Shown here piece by piece: positions 18,778 to 27,795 of a stretch of 64,000 nt of DNA. Position numbers and translations under genes: made by a program. Source of the DNA: Cuniculiplasma sp052315415 (GTDB lineage: Archaea > Thermoplasmatota > Thermoplasmata > Thermoplasmatales > Thermoplasmataceae). Under the pieces are notes generated by a model. The model did no database searches. It saw nothing but the letters and a program-made list of their open reading frames with translations, and was not told the DNA's origin. Within the stretch, counting starts at the first letter, position 1, and each line of letters begins with the position of its first letter. The stretch lies in the NCBI GenBank assembly GCA_052315415.1, contig JBLSDH010000006.1, positions 9,373 to 73,372 of the forward strand, read 5' to 3'.

Positions 18778-19284
18778 TCATTTAACTTTTTGGAACTTTT
18801 TGTTATTTATTCGTTCGTAAAGTTCAATATAAAGCCCCCCAAGAATGAATAATATGCCGAATATTCTTGCATCTTCTGATATGAGATCCCTAACCTTGTA
18901 TGTAGTATGGTAAGTATCACTGTACATGGATATTATGTAAAGATGGTACTGCTCCTGGATTGGGCCTATTGGTTTTGCATAAAAGGAGGCAAAAAAGAAA
19001 AATAGTAAAATGCCAAAAATTGCGCTCAACAATGAAAGCATGTGAAAATTAACTATTTTCATCTTTTTTTTATCCAGAAATGTACACAACACTCCAAAAA
19101 TTACCATTATGACACCAATGGCAACTACCACACCAATCAAACTGTAATTATACGCAACTGATTCATATACAAATGAAAGCGGGCCGATCATTATCATGAT
19201 TATGCCCATTAGAATGTAAAGATAGAAAAGAAATCTTTTATCAACAAGTGCTGTGCTATTTTGATTAGATTTTGTTTCGTTCAT
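18778..19284 (-). CDS. Four-segment membrane protein, unknown function
   Basis: This 168-residue protein starts with a hydrophilic NETKSNQNST region and has about four hydrophobic segments (about 17-37, 47-70, 80-103, 140-155). A Tyr-rich loop (EQYHLYIISMYSDTYHTTY) lies before the last one. I do not recognise the family. It lies 41 bases upstream of the zinc-ribbon membrane protein gene on the same strand and could be co-transcribed with it. Confidence 0.65.
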   Translation of the reverse strand: MNETKSNQNSTALVDKRFLFYLYILMGIIMIMIGPLSFVYESVAYNYSLIGVVVAIGVIMVIFGVLCTFLDKKKMKIVNFHMLSLLSAIFGILLFFFFASFYAKPIGPIQEQYHLYIISMYSDTYHTTYKVRDLISEDARIFGILFILGGLYIELYERINNKKFQKVK

Positions 19285-19390
19285 GCCTTTACACTGTAAG
19301 TGGAGTCATAAAATTTTTCTATATATAAAATCAAAATTTAATATTCTAAATATTTAAAATTGATTAAATATACTTTCTGGATACGGATTC

Positions 19391-19927
19391 ATGACAGGTT
19401 CCATAACAAGAAGCCAGTTAAATTTTTTGAAAAAACTAATAAAAAATAACATAAATCTGGAGAGGAAAGTTGATGATTTCCTGTCAAAGAAAAATGTATC
19501 ATCCCTGAACGATCTTAAATCAGATGATGCATCAGAATTAATTGAAGAGATAAAAAAAGCCTCAGAGAGTAAAATCGGAAGACCGCTCACAAAAAAACAG
19601 AGGGAGTTTATAGAGAATCTCAACACTTCGCCTGAGAGGATGGAAATAACAATGAAATATCTCCGGAATATTAAAAAAGGTTCTGTTGAGGAACTGACAC
19701 TAGATGAAGCCTCAAACCTAATAGAGGAATTGAAAAAAGTTAATGTAGAAACAGGCAGGGTATTAAAAATGATTTCGCAAAAACAGTTGAAGTATCTCAA
19801 ATCACTTGCAGAGGATTCCAAAAAACTTGAGATTTCAATAAAATTTTTGAAGGAACGAAATAAGTCAGGATTTGAGGAACTAACTTCAAAAGAAGCAAGT
19901 GAACTTATAGATTTGCTTTTGATTTAA
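19391..19927 (+). CDS. Three-repeat helical protein, unknown function
   Basis: This 178-residue protein is built from three copies of a unit of about 55-60 residues. Each runs (T/S)xxQxxF/YLxxL, a helix with RxxxxxxFL/YLxxxxxxS and an acidic end like EELTxxEASxLIEELKK. The repeat ends are SDDASELIEEIKK, TLDEASNLIEELKK and TSKEASELIDLL. Similar units occur at the ends of some DNA-associated bacterial and phage proteins, but I cannot assign a family with certainty. There are no Cys residues and no signal peptide. An AT-rich TATA-like TAAATATAC lies about 25 bases before the ATG. Confidence 0.65.
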   Translation: MTGSITRSQLNFLKKLIKNNINLERKVDDFLSKKNVSSLNDLKSDDASELIEEIKKASESKIGRPLTKKQREFIENLNTSPERMEITMKYLRNIKKGSVEELTLDEASNLIEELKKVNVETGRVLKMISQKQLKYLKSLAEDSKKLEISIKFLKERNKSGFEELTSKEASELIDLLLI

Positions 19928-20408
19928 AAATAATCTGAAGATTTTAAAAAATAAAATATGGAAGTTTCAAAGAGCATTTCTCTTTCATAAAAATTTTAAA
20001 TAATATATAGGATTTTCAATTTTGGTATCTCTGTAAATTCCCAAAATGAAATTTTTTTAAAATCAAAAACAAAATTGTTAAAAAATTCAATTCATTATTA
20101 TTATATTTATCTTTATTTATTTTTTTATACGGTTCTCCAAACTTTTTGTATTTTTAATTGAGAGATTTTTAATCAATTTTAGTTCATTAATTACATCTAA
20201 TCAGAATTGTATTACTTTATAATCTAAACTCACATTGTTTATTTTTATATGTTAATTCTTAAAACCTAATTTTCAGCATGATAAAATAACAACCTATCCG
20301 TTAGAGGTTAAGTATTTTTTAATTAAATAGATATAAAATTCAAATTACTTTAAAGAGTAGATAGTTACATTTATTTAAGTAATAATTATAAAGTAATAGT
20401 GAGTAATT
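19928..20408 (+). other. AT-rich intergenic stretch without a recognised gene
   Basis: About 480 bases with very high A+T and long T and A runs separate the helical repeat protein from the TPR protein. I see no open frame with coding character, no tRNA-like fold and no clear repeat. It probably holds the promoter of the TPR gene near 20370-20390 (AATAATTATAAAG). Confidence 0.5.
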
Positions 20409-21119
20409 TTGAGTAAAACTATTAAAAATAAATGGTCTAGAACATATGATATGGATACTTGGGAGTGTGGTTACAGTAATGCAGAGGAGATTGCTAAAGA
20501 AAGCAATCCAGATTACCATTGTAATATGGGTCTTGAATTATCAAAATTACATAAATATAGAGAAGCCATAATTCAGTATGAAATTGCCATTTGGTTGAAT
20601 CCATTAGAGCCAAAATATCATTTTCTCAAGGGACTCACATTAAAAATATTAAAACGTTATGAAGAGTCCAATGAGGAATTTAATATTGCAATCATTTTAG
20701 ATCATTCAAATCCAGAATTTCATAAAGCAAAGGCAGAAGCATTATTAAAGTTACGTCATCACAAAGAAACCACAAATGAGTACAAAGCTGCAATGGAAAA
20801 ATTGCTGAAGGAAATTTTATTGGTAATAAACCCATATTTATCATTAAGGGATCCTAATCGCATGCTCAATTATGCAAAGATTATGTTAAGCTTTGACGAA
20901 GAATTTGTAGGGAGAGAAAGAATCAATGAAGCTCTAACTAAGAGTGGCATTAATAAAGAAGAACTTTTAAAATTAGTGGATTCAGAAATTACTAATGTAA
21001 TTTCAGAAAAAGAAAAAAATTTATTATTACAGATAAAAGAACTAATTGAATTTGAAATTGAATTTGAAACTGATCCTTTTTCTTTTCGTTTAAAATTATT
21101 TAAAAATTTAGATAAATAA
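20409..21119 (+). CDS. TPR-repeat protein
   Basis: This 236-residue protein contains at least two clear tetratricopeptide units (residues about 38-70 and 72-105: YHCNMGLELSKLHKYREAI, then YHFLKGLTLKILKRYEESN, with a third FHKAKAEALLKLRHHKETT). A helical C-terminal half follows. Such proteins are protein-interaction scaffolds. The TTG at 20409 is the first start, with GTGAG five bases before it. An ATG at 20451 would remove 14 residues. Codon and base use are more AT-rich than in most neighbours and both flanks are gene-free, which could mark a transferred gene. Confidence 0.72.
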   Translation: MSKTIKNKWSRTYDMDTWECGYSNAEEIAKESNPDYHCNMGLELSKLHKYREAIIQYEIAIWLNPLEPKYHFLKGLTLKILKRYEESNEEFNIAIILDHSNPEFHKAKAEALLKLRHHKETTNEYKAAMEKLLKEILLVINPYLSLRDPNRMLNYAKIMLSFDEEFVGRERINEALTKSGINKEELLKLVDSEITNVISEKEKNLLLQIKELIEFEIEFETDPFSFRLKLFKNLDK

Positions 21120-21413
21120 AAATCACTTTTACAACATCTAATCCAAGAACAAAACCATTTCAAAAATTTTTATTTATCTGGTAAAAACAGTAATTTTAAA
21201 TTAGAATTTTCAACATTATAATATTATATTTTGAAGATGTGAATTCATTAATATAATTTTAAAGTAATTTTTATATTTCATTCAATTTTTCATTATATTA
21301 TTAGAGAAATTTTTTGTTTGGGATTATTTATTAATTGTCAGCATAGAATCAACAAAATTTTACATTTATCCTCGTTCACAAAAATTTTAAACACAATAAT
21401 AATTAAGAGTACA
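21120..21413 (+). other. AT-rich intergenic stretch without a recognised gene
   Basis: Roughly 290 bases of AT-rich DNA lie between the TPR and FHA genes. An open frame can be extended backwards from the FHA gene to 21318, but its composition and lack of a conserved start suggest it is not translated. I see no RNA gene here. Confidence 0.45.
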
Positions 21414-21746
21414 ATGTCCTCCAGAGTTCCAGAGCGAGTACTAACTTTTTATGGTCCAAACGGAATGCAGGAAACTTTTTTTACATACCCACAGATTATA
21501 GGGAGGGATTTCTTCAGAAAATTTTATTCAAACGTTCCGGAATTAAATTTCATATCCAGGGAACAGATAATTATAAGCTACGAGGATGGAAAATATTTCG
21601 TGGAAGAGGTTCCAAATGCTAAGAATGGTAGCTGGATCATAACAGGTAAGAAGGTGTTGAAGTTGGAACCTGGAAAAAAAACGGAAATTCCCTCAGAATG
21701 TGACATCAATGTAGCAAGATATTTTGTGTTGAAGCTGAAATACTGA
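21414..21746 (+). CDS. Stand-alone FHA-like domain protein
   Basis: The 110-residue protein fits a forkhead-associated domain: IIGRDFFRKF (Gly-Arg), FISREQIIISY (Ser-Arg motif before a strand), KYFVEEVPNAKNGSWI (Asn-Gly turn) and an ending like EIPSECDINVA. FHA domains bind phosphothreonine peptides, so a role in Ser/Thr kinase signalling is inferred. No kinase gene is adjacent. The ATG at 21414 is chosen. The longer frame from 21318 adds 32 residues with no domain match. The gene is followed 37 bases later by a methyltransferase on the same strand. Confidence 0.7.
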   Translation: MSSRVPERVLTFYGPNGMQETFFTYPQIIGRDFFRKFYSNVPELNFISREQIIISYEDGKYFVEEVPNAKNGSWIITGKKVLKLEPGKKTEIPSECDINVARYFVLKLKY

Positions 21747-21783
21747 CAGATTAGCATATTAATATTAATTTGATTCTCTTTTA

Positions 21784-22332
21784 ATGGTAAATGATAGATA
21801 CATACCAAATTTTGTTTTGAGCTCACCACTTCGAGGAATTTCAAAATTTCCCCTAAATATTATCAATGAATACATTATCAAAGGAGCCAAAATCGCTGAT
21901 ATTGGTTCTGGGCCTGGGTATTATTCAATAAGGCTGGCAGCTAAACATCCGGAATCAACAATTTATGCAATAGATCCAAATAAAAAGGCCATTGACTTTC
22001 TGAATGAAGCAATTACAAAAAAAGGCATAAAGAACATAATAACATTATGTGAACCTGGAAATAAAATTGCATCAATAGAGTCGGGCACTATTGATTTTGT
22101 ACTATCTCATCTTATGATATGTTGTATGACGGATCATGAGGGTGCAATGAAAGAGGTTATAAGAATATTAAAGCCCTCTGGGTTCGCATTCATAAGTGTG
22201 AATAAATCATCATCACAAAATGATATGAGAAGTGTTACCAGGGATGAGTGGGAGGAAATGAAGAAAAAATATGGATTTATAAAGGAAGGTCAAACATTCA
22301 TTTCCAGATGGTTCATTATGAAAAAGGATTGA
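21784..22332 (+). CDS. SAM-dependent methyltransferase, class I
   Basis: This has the Rossmann-like methyltransferase core. Motif I is IADIGSGPGYYSIRLA (residues about 36-51), followed by the acidic end of strand two in YAIDPNKKAI and motif IV-like DFVLSHLMICC. Its 182 residues are typical of small UbiE/Methyltransf_11-type enzymes. Nothing in the sequence or the neighbours defines the substrate. Confidence 0.85.
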   Translation: MVNDRYIPNFVLSSPLRGISKFPLNIINEYIIKGAKIADIGSGPGYYSIRLAAKHPESTIYAIDPNKKAIDFLNEAITKKGIKNIITLCEPGNKIASIESGTIDFVLSHLMICCMTDHEGAMKEVIRILKPSGFAFISVNKSSSQNDMRSVTRDEWEEMKKKYGFIKEGQTFISRWFIMKKD

Positions 22333-22360
22333 ATCAATCTCATTGGTTGATAAGATTACA

Positions 22361-22374
22361 TATTTATAAATATT
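22361..22374 (+). promoter_or_regulatory. TATA box of prs
   Basis: TATTTATAAATATT is centred about 23-24 bases before the prs ATG at 22390. With initiation some 25 bases downstream of a TATA box, the transcript would start at or next to the ATG, so the mRNA is probably leaderless. No Shine-Dalgarno sequence is present, which agrees. Confidence 0.6.
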
Positions 22375-22389
22375 TAACATAATCTTCAT

Positions 22390-23250
22390 ATGTATTTGGT
22401 TTCCACAAAGGGAACGGAGGATTTTGCATCATCTTTATCTGAAAAAAGTGGGAATAAATTAATAAGAACTGAAGTGAAGAGATTCCCAGACGGGGAGATG
22501 TATGTAAGGGTTGAAGAAGATCTCACTGATAAAGACGTTATGGTCGTGGCCAATTTACGGGGAGACTCTCAAATAATAGAGGCATTTTTCCTTCTGGATG
22601 CATGCAGGGAGATGAAATGCAGAAAATTATACTCATTAATACCTTATTTTGGTTATTCCCGCCAGCACATAGCATATAAGAGAGGGGAGGCCGTATCCGC
22701 AAGGGTCATGATGAAAAACATCTCGGAAAAATCGGATCATATTTTCACTGTTGACATACACGATAAATCATCATTTTCATACAGTTCAAAAATCGTAGAC
22801 GATTTCAGTGCATCAGGACCAATATCAAGGCACTTCAGTGGGAATGACATTGATATTGTGATTTCCCCCGATGATGGTGCATTTGAGAGAGCAAAAAAGG
22901 TATCGGAAAATCTTAAATGCAGAGCAGATTACATGGAAAAGAAGAGGATCAGTTCCAGTGAGGTTGAGCATAAAGTGAAAAGTCTTGATGTTCAGGGTAA
23001 AAACGTTCTTCTTGTAGATGACATAATATCAACAGGAAACACAATAATTGATGCTGCTAAAATAATCAGGAATCAGGGGGCAAATAAAATTTTTGTATCT
23101 GCTACACATGGGCTATTTCTCAACAACTCCTCTGAAAGAATAATCAAGGAGGTTAATGGTCTTGCAGTAACAAATACCCTAAAAGGGGAGTACAGCAGAA
23201 TTGATATCACTGGGGATCTTTCAAGGTTTATGGGTGATAAAATTGAATGA
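22390..23250 (+). CDS. prs: Ribose-phosphate pyrophosphokinase (PRPP synthetase)
   Basis: This enzyme makes PRPP from ribose 5-phosphate and ATP for nucleotide, His and Trp synthesis. Visible motifs are KRFPDGEMYVRVEED near the N-terminus, the SRQHIAYKRGEAVSARVM flexible loop, TVDIHDKSS and the PRPP-binding loop VLLVDDIISTGNTI. It has 286 residues, typical of archaeal class enzymes, which are a little shorter than bacterial ones. A TATA box about 24 bases upstream suggests leaderless translation. The 3' end overlaps the start of kptA by eight bases. Confidence 0.95.
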   Translation: MYLVSTKGTEDFASSLSEKSGNKLIRTEVKRFPDGEMYVRVEEDLTDKDVMVVANLRGDSQIIEAFFLLDACREMKCRKLYSLIPYFGYSRQHIAYKRGEAVSARVMMKNISEKSDHIFTVDIHDKSSFSYSSKIVDDFSASGPISRHFSGNDIDIVISPDDGAFERAKKVSENLKCRADYMEKKRISSSEVEHKVKSLDVQGKNVLLVDDIISTGNTIIDAAKIIRNQGANKIFVSATHGLFLNNSSERIIKEVNGLAVTNTLKGEYSRIDITGDLSRFMGDKIE

Positions 23251-23998
23251 TGACAACGCTTTATTACAGTGCAGAGAACATGGTTATTTCAGGGCCTTGA
23301 AGTGCCCTGTATGTTCAAGGGATGGTAAGATACTGATGTATCCTGATGAGGTCGTATCATTCGGTAGGATTCTTACAGGCATACTCAGACATTTTCCCGA
23401 AAGGTATGGTATAAGGCTCAACAGACATGGCTATGTGAAAATTTACGTCCTTGTTCCAGCAATAAAGGGTCAGCATAGAAAATATTCCTGGCTAACCCCT
23501 GTTCATATTGAAGCTTTTGCAAGGACAGATCCAAGAGGGAGATATGAGGTGGAAGGAAACGAAATCAGGGCAACCTACGATCACACAATACCTGTTGATC
23601 TTTCCGATCTTCCAAAGGACAACATTCCTGAGATACTTTTTTTCCTCACAAGCGAAGAGGAAAAGGATATGATAAAGGAATCAGGAATTCTTCCATCTGA
23701 CAGAACTTACATCCACCTTTCAGGTACATACAGAAAGGCAAAAGTTTCAGGACTTTTTCACAGTCCAACCCCATATATAATTGGCATAAAGTCAGATGAG
23801 GTATTATCATCAGGTCATAACATTTACAGGGCAAGTAATGATGTCTTCCTGACAGATTACATACCTTCAAAGGCCATTGTGGATATTGAACAGGAACCAG
23901 TTGAGCTTACGGAAGAGGAAAAAGAGGAGATCTCAAATTTCAACGAAAGAAAAAAGAGATTTGAAAAGAGTGAGAAAAAGGAAAATATCAATGATTGA
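23243..23998 (+). CDS. kptA: RNA 2'-phosphotransferase Tpt1/KptA with N-terminal zinc knuckle
   Basis: KptA moves a 2'-phosphate from RNA to NAD. Conserved stretches are RILTGILRHFPERYGI, HGYVKIYVL, the RYEVEGNEIRATYDH block and the C-terminal LSGTYRKA, PTPYIIGIK and NDVFLTDYIP. A CxxHG...CPVC zinc knuckle precedes the domain, as in other archaeal members. The start is best placed at TTG 23243, because GGTGAT at 23233-23238 is a perfect ribosome binding site and the gene then overlaps prs by eight bases. An upstream TTG (23201) and GTG (23234) are less likely. The Lys/Glu-rich tail is of low complexity and overlaps the convergent flavoenzyme gene by 11 bases. Confidence 0.88.
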   Translation: MNDDNALLQCREHGYFRALKCPVCSRDGKILMYPDEVVSFGRILTGILRHFPERYGIRLNRHGYVKIYVLVPAIKGQHRKYSWLTPVHIEAFARTDPRGRYEVEGNEIRATYDHTIPVDLSDLPKDNIPEILFFLTSEEEKDMIKESGILPSDRTYIHLSGTYRKAKVSGLFHSPTPYIIGIKSDEVLSSGHNIYRASNDVFLTDYIPSKAIVDIEQEPVELTEEEKEEISNFNERKKRFEKSEKKENIND

Positions 23999-25625
23999 AC
24001 TGGGCAAATTTCATTGCTTCAGATATACCTTTTTTTGCAGCCTGGAAAATGTCGTATTGGCCGTTAACAATAAAACTTTCAGAGAATCTATGATCTCTCT
24101 CCTTTACAAAAACAATACCTTTTTTCTCCCCTATCTTTCTGTATGAACTAGCCCTGTCTCTGTCCAGTGAACTTAGGCTTCTTTCTGTCATGAACACCTT
24201 GGAATTTTCTGCCAGGGCAAGTGCCTGATCCTGATGTTTATATATATTTGAATCCACAAAGATCTCATCGCCCTTCTTCAGATCAGGATAGGGATCATTG
24301 CCCGTAAGCATTATGTCGCACTCATCAACAGATAATCTGCTGTTTCCAATGAATCTAATACCCCTTCTTTTAATCTCAGAAGAGAAGTATTCCAGCAATC
24401 TATGAAATTCCTGCCTCTTGTATACATCAATGATGCTGTTCAGCACCCCTCCTATTTTATCATTGATATCATGTATCTCAACTTTAAATCCCAAATCTGA
24501 GAGAAATATGGAAGCATAGAGTCCTGAAATGCCAGCTCCCGCTATTACAACCTTACCGCTTCCACCTCTTATATTCATATATTTTTCAAATCCCGTAAAA
24601 GGATTTACTGTACACCTCACTTCACCATAGGACAGATCCCTGCATGCCTGGTTACACCTTATGCATGGTATATAAGGCATTTTTCTTCTCCACTTCTCTG
24701 GGATGTATGGATCTGCAAGGGCAGCTCTTCCCAGTGCCACCACATCACATATTTCCAGTGCTTCCTCTGCTGTTTTCATATCATTTATGGACCCTACAAG
24801 AATGGTTGGAATCTGAAACCGGTCTTTGATTTTTCTACCTATATGCATTTTTGGCCAGTAAAATGAAGCACTTGAACCAGGAGGGGCATTTCTTCCTGCG
24901 GAAACATGAACGAAGCTGAATCCATTCAATCTGTTTACAATCTCTTTTCCATAATTCTCATCATAACCGTCTGGGTCATCCTCATACAGAGAAATTCTGA
25001 TACCTACTGGAAATCTAAATTCTTCCCTTATCCTCTTTAATATTTCATGAGCAAGTTTGGTTCCACTTTCATTTTTAATCCCATAATCATCCTCTCTTTT
25101 GTTCAGGGAAGGTGAATAAAACTCCTGTACAAGATAGCCATGTGCCCCGTGAATCTCAACACCATCAAAATTTGAAAGGTATGCAGTACCAGCAGCAAAT
25201 GCAAAATCTTCAATTATCCCATTGATATCGGCTTCAGACAATTCTCTTGGTATCCTTCCCATATAATCAACTGCAGATGGGGCAACTCTGCCATCTGACA
25301 TGGCCTTTCCTCCAGCATGAACTAACTGTGCAAATATCTTTGCTCCGTGCATGTGTACCCTTTCAGTTAGTCTCCTTAGTTTTGGAATATAATCTCTGTT
25401 ATGGAATCCCATCTGATTTCTTGATCCTCTGGCGTTGACTCCATTCACAAAAGAATACTCAGTAAAAAGAAGACCAAAACACCCCTTACTTCTCTCCTCC
25501 AGATATGATATCTGTGCTTCTGATGGGCTGCCATCCGGATTGGCAAGATTTGAGATCATAGGAGCCATGGCAATCCTGTTTTTTAATTCTATACCCTCTA
25601 TTTCAAATGGTTCAAACAGTTTCAT
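23988..25625 (-). CDS. Old yellow enzyme-type NADH:flavin oxidoreductase with FeS and Rossmann domains
   Basis: The N-terminal FMN-binding TIM barrel (about residues 1-330, KNRIAMAPMISNLANPDG, HGAHGYLVQEF, GRAALADP) is followed by an iron-sulfur motif CIRCNQACRD with a fourth Cys nine residues on. A FAD/NAD Rossmann segment (VVIAGAGISGLYASIFLS) comes next. This is the layout of 2,4-dienoyl-CoA reductase and trimethylamine dehydrogenase. At 545 residues it is about 120 shorter than 2,4-dienoyl-CoA reductase, so the C-terminal nucleotide domain is reduced. The electron acceptor substrate (enoyl compound or amine) cannot be named. It is convergent with kptA. Confidence 0.85.
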   Translation of the reverse strand: MKLFEPFEIEGIELKNRIAMAPMISNLANPDGSPSEAQISYLEERSKGCFGLLFTEYSFVNGVNARGSRNQMGFHNRDYIPKLRRLTERVHMHGAKIFAQLVHAGGKAMSDGRVAPSAVDYMGRIPRELSEADINGIIEDFAFAAGTAYLSNFDGVEIHGAHGYLVQEFYSPSLNKREDDYGIKNESGTKLAHEILKRIREEFRFPVGIRISLYEDDPDGYDENYGKEIVNRLNGFSFVHVSAGRNAPPGSSASFYWPKMHIGRKIKDRFQIPTILVGSINDMKTAEEALEICDVVALGRAALADPYIPEKWRRKMPYIPCIRCNQACRDLSYGEVRCTVNPFTGFEKYMNIRGGSGKVVIAGAGISGLYASIFLSDLGFKVEIHDINDKIGGVLNSIIDVYKRQEFHRLLEYFSSEIKRRGIRFIGNSRLSVDECDIMLTGNDPYPDLKKGDEIFVDSNIYKHQDQALALAENSKVFMTERSLSSLDRDRASSYRKIGEKKGIVFVKERDHRFSESFIVNGQYDIFQAAKKGISEAMKFAQFNH

Positions 25626-25715
25626 CCTATGGCTAATCTCTGCATTCTAAAATAATTATATGGTATTTTTAAGAATTGTAAAGCCTCATATATATCCAAA
25701 ATATGCTATAAGGAA

Positions 25716-26951
25716 ATGAAGACAAAGCTCTCAATACCTGCATCACTGTGCGTAAGATGCAGGGGAGGCAGGTTCCTTTGTGGACTTTCATTCTGTCCAA
25801 TACAGGTTAAATTAAACATAAAATCAAAAATCAGCATAGTGAATGGTTCAAGATTTAGTGGATCATCTCCCCCTGGTATTTTTGTTGGACATTATGGATA
25901 TCCAAAGCTTGGTGTTTACCCTGTATCATCCATAGAGCATGGTGATACTTCATTTTATGAAGATCCCAAAAGATGGTTATCTATGAAGTATGGTCAATTT
26001 ATAGAAGAGAGGTCATCTATGATAAGAGGTAAGATCATAAAAGATGCTTCAGTTGCTTCAGACCCTGATTATTTATTTCAGGAAATACAGATAATGTCTC
26101 TATCTGACAGATCTATAGAGGTGGAGATGGATTTTGATGGAAATATAAGGGAGGATTTTGAACTGGATGAACATTCCCCTCCAATGGGACCTGCTGCACC
26201 ATTAAGAAAATTCAGTGCTGAAAATTCAAGTGTGGGGAAAAGGGCAGAAAAAGTATATTATGATACGGATCTCAAGGCGGAATCCAGCATAATTCAGTTA
26301 TATAATGATGGTGTGGACGTGTGGAATATATCAAAGATTATGAGCATTGGTGCAATGGGTGTTAAACGAAGAAGAAAACTGGTACCAACAAGGTGGGCAA
26401 TAACATCCGTTGACAGCACACTTTCAGATTATTTTGTTGAGAAAATCAAGGATTTTGAAACCATTGATAATTATGAGGTATATATCAGGAAGGTAGATGG
26501 AAACCTCTTCATTTCCATCTTGCTTCCGGAAAAATGGATCTTTGAATGGGGTGAAGCTTGGTTTCCTGGAAGTTCATGGAACTATTTCGGTCAGACGCCA
26601 TATGTTGAAATAGATGGGGAAGGATACAATGGAAGGAATGAGTATCCTGAAATAGGTGGATGCTACTATTCATCAAGACTTGCCACTTCTGAATTTCTAA
26701 TTAAGAGAAAGAGACAGTCCGGTGCCATAACATGGAGAGAAATTTATCCTTCATTTTCATTGCCACTGGGTGTCTGGTTTGTTAGGGAAAATATGAGAAA
26801 AATTTATGAAGAAAAGCCAATGTTATTTAATGATCTTAAAGATGCTTTCAATTACATATCTGGTTTCATGTCAACTGATATAAGGCAGTGGAAGGAGAAG
26901 TCTCCAGTATTCAACACTTTGAGGAATAACCTGGACAGGTTTTTCAGATGA
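25716..26951 (+). CDS. nreA: Archaeal DNA repair protein NreA
   Basis: NreA is a conserved archaeal protein linked to resistance to DNA damage and to PCNA. The N-terminus carries a Cys cluster (C12, C15, C22, C27), and the body contains family blocks such as PPGIFVGHYGYPKLGVYP, MGPAAPLRKF and VKRRRKLVPTRWAITSVDS. The extreme C-terminus reads LRNNLDRFFR, a good match to the hydrophobic part of a PCNA-interacting peptide although the leading Gln is Asn. It has 411 residues, full length. It overlaps the radical SAM gene by four bases (ATGA), implying joint expression. Confidence 0.92.
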   Translation: MKTKLSIPASLCVRCRGGRFLCGLSFCPIQVKLNIKSKISIVNGSRFSGSSPPGIFVGHYGYPKLGVYPVSSIEHGDTSFYEDPKRWLSMKYGQFIEERSSMIRGKIIKDASVASDPDYLFQEIQIMSLSDRSIEVEMDFDGNIREDFELDEHSPPMGPAAPLRKFSAENSSVGKRAEKVYYDTDLKAESSIIQLYNDGVDVWNISKIMSIGAMGVKRRRKLVPTRWAITSVDSTLSDYFVEKIKDFETIDNYEVYIRKVDGNLFISILLPEKWIFEWGEAWFPGSSWNYFGQTPYVEIDGEGYNGRNEYPEIGGCYYSSRLATSEFLIKRKRQSGAITWREIYPSFSLPLGVWFVRENMRKIYEEKPMLFNDLKDAFNYISGFMSTDIRQWKEKSPVFNTLRNNLDRFFR

Positions 26952-27793
26952 CAATGAAAGTATTTGAAACAAAAGCTTCAACTGCACTTGGAAAATCCTC
27001 AATGAAGGAGTTAAAATATGCCTTTAATCCTTACATAGGATGTTTTCACGGTTGTAAATATTGTTATGCAATGGACTACACATCAAAGCAGGATGCCATA
27101 GATAGATGGGGTGAGGTAATTTATGCCAGGACTAACATATTAGAAATCCTGAAAATGGAAATCATTAAAAAACCAAGGGGAATCGTGGGCATGTCAACCA
27201 TCACAGATCCCTACCAGCCTTCCGAAATGAAGTACCATCTTTCTGGAAGGGGGGCGGAGATTCTTTTAAATTCTGGTTTTCACGTATCAATACAAACGAA
27301 GTCTCCCCTAATATTGAAGGATATTGGAATTTATGAAAGGTTTCCATCTGATGTGGATATTGGAATAACTCTAAATTCATTAAGACTGAGTACTTCAAGG
27401 GTCATAGAACCTAATGCACCCTCTCCAAAATCAAGAATAAGTGCTTTGAAAGAAATTTCAGGCAAGGTTAAGGATGTATGGATATATCTTGGGCCCTTAA
27501 TGCATGGTATTAATGATGATAAGGATGAAATTAGGGATGTATTGGATTTTGCCGAAGAGATTGGAGTAAGGATCATATATGATTTCTATTCTTCTTACCG
27601 CTATTCCGATAAGATGCTTGGTGAAATAATGAAACTATGTGAAGGCAATTCAAAAGTTCTTATTGATCCAAATTGGATTAATGAAATGGAAGATTTTTTC
27701 AGAAAAGTAAGAAGAGAATATAAAATTGATATAATCTCGCAGAAAAGTGAATGGCTCTACGAAAGGATTAAATATTATGGCAATATAACATAA
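26948..27793 (+). CDS. Radical SAM protein, SplB-related
   Basis: This 281-residue enzyme has the radical SAM cluster motif CFHGCKYCY (CX3CX2C) preceded by AFNPYIGC, the pattern of the COG1533 group related to spore photoproduct lyase. The SMKELKYAFNPYIGC opening is typical. The substrate is unknown. Coupling to NreA upstream suggests, as inference, a DNA repair or nucleic-acid related role. ATGs at 26948 and 26954 are both possible. The first overlaps the nreA stop. Confidence 0.85.
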   Translation: MTMKVFETKASTALGKSSMKELKYAFNPYIGCFHGCKYCYAMDYTSKQDAIDRWGEVIYARTNILEILKMEIIKKPRGIVGMSTITDPYQPSEMKYHLSGRGAEILLNSGFHVSIQTKSPLILKDIGIYERFPSDVDIGITLNSLRLSTSRVIEPNAPSPKSRISALKEISGKVKDVWIYLGPLMHGINDDKDEIRDVLDFAEEIGVRIIYDFYSSYRYSDKMLGEIMKLCEGNSKVLIDPNWINEMEDFFRKVRREYKIDIISQKSEWLYERIKYYGNIT

Positions 27794-27795
27794 GA

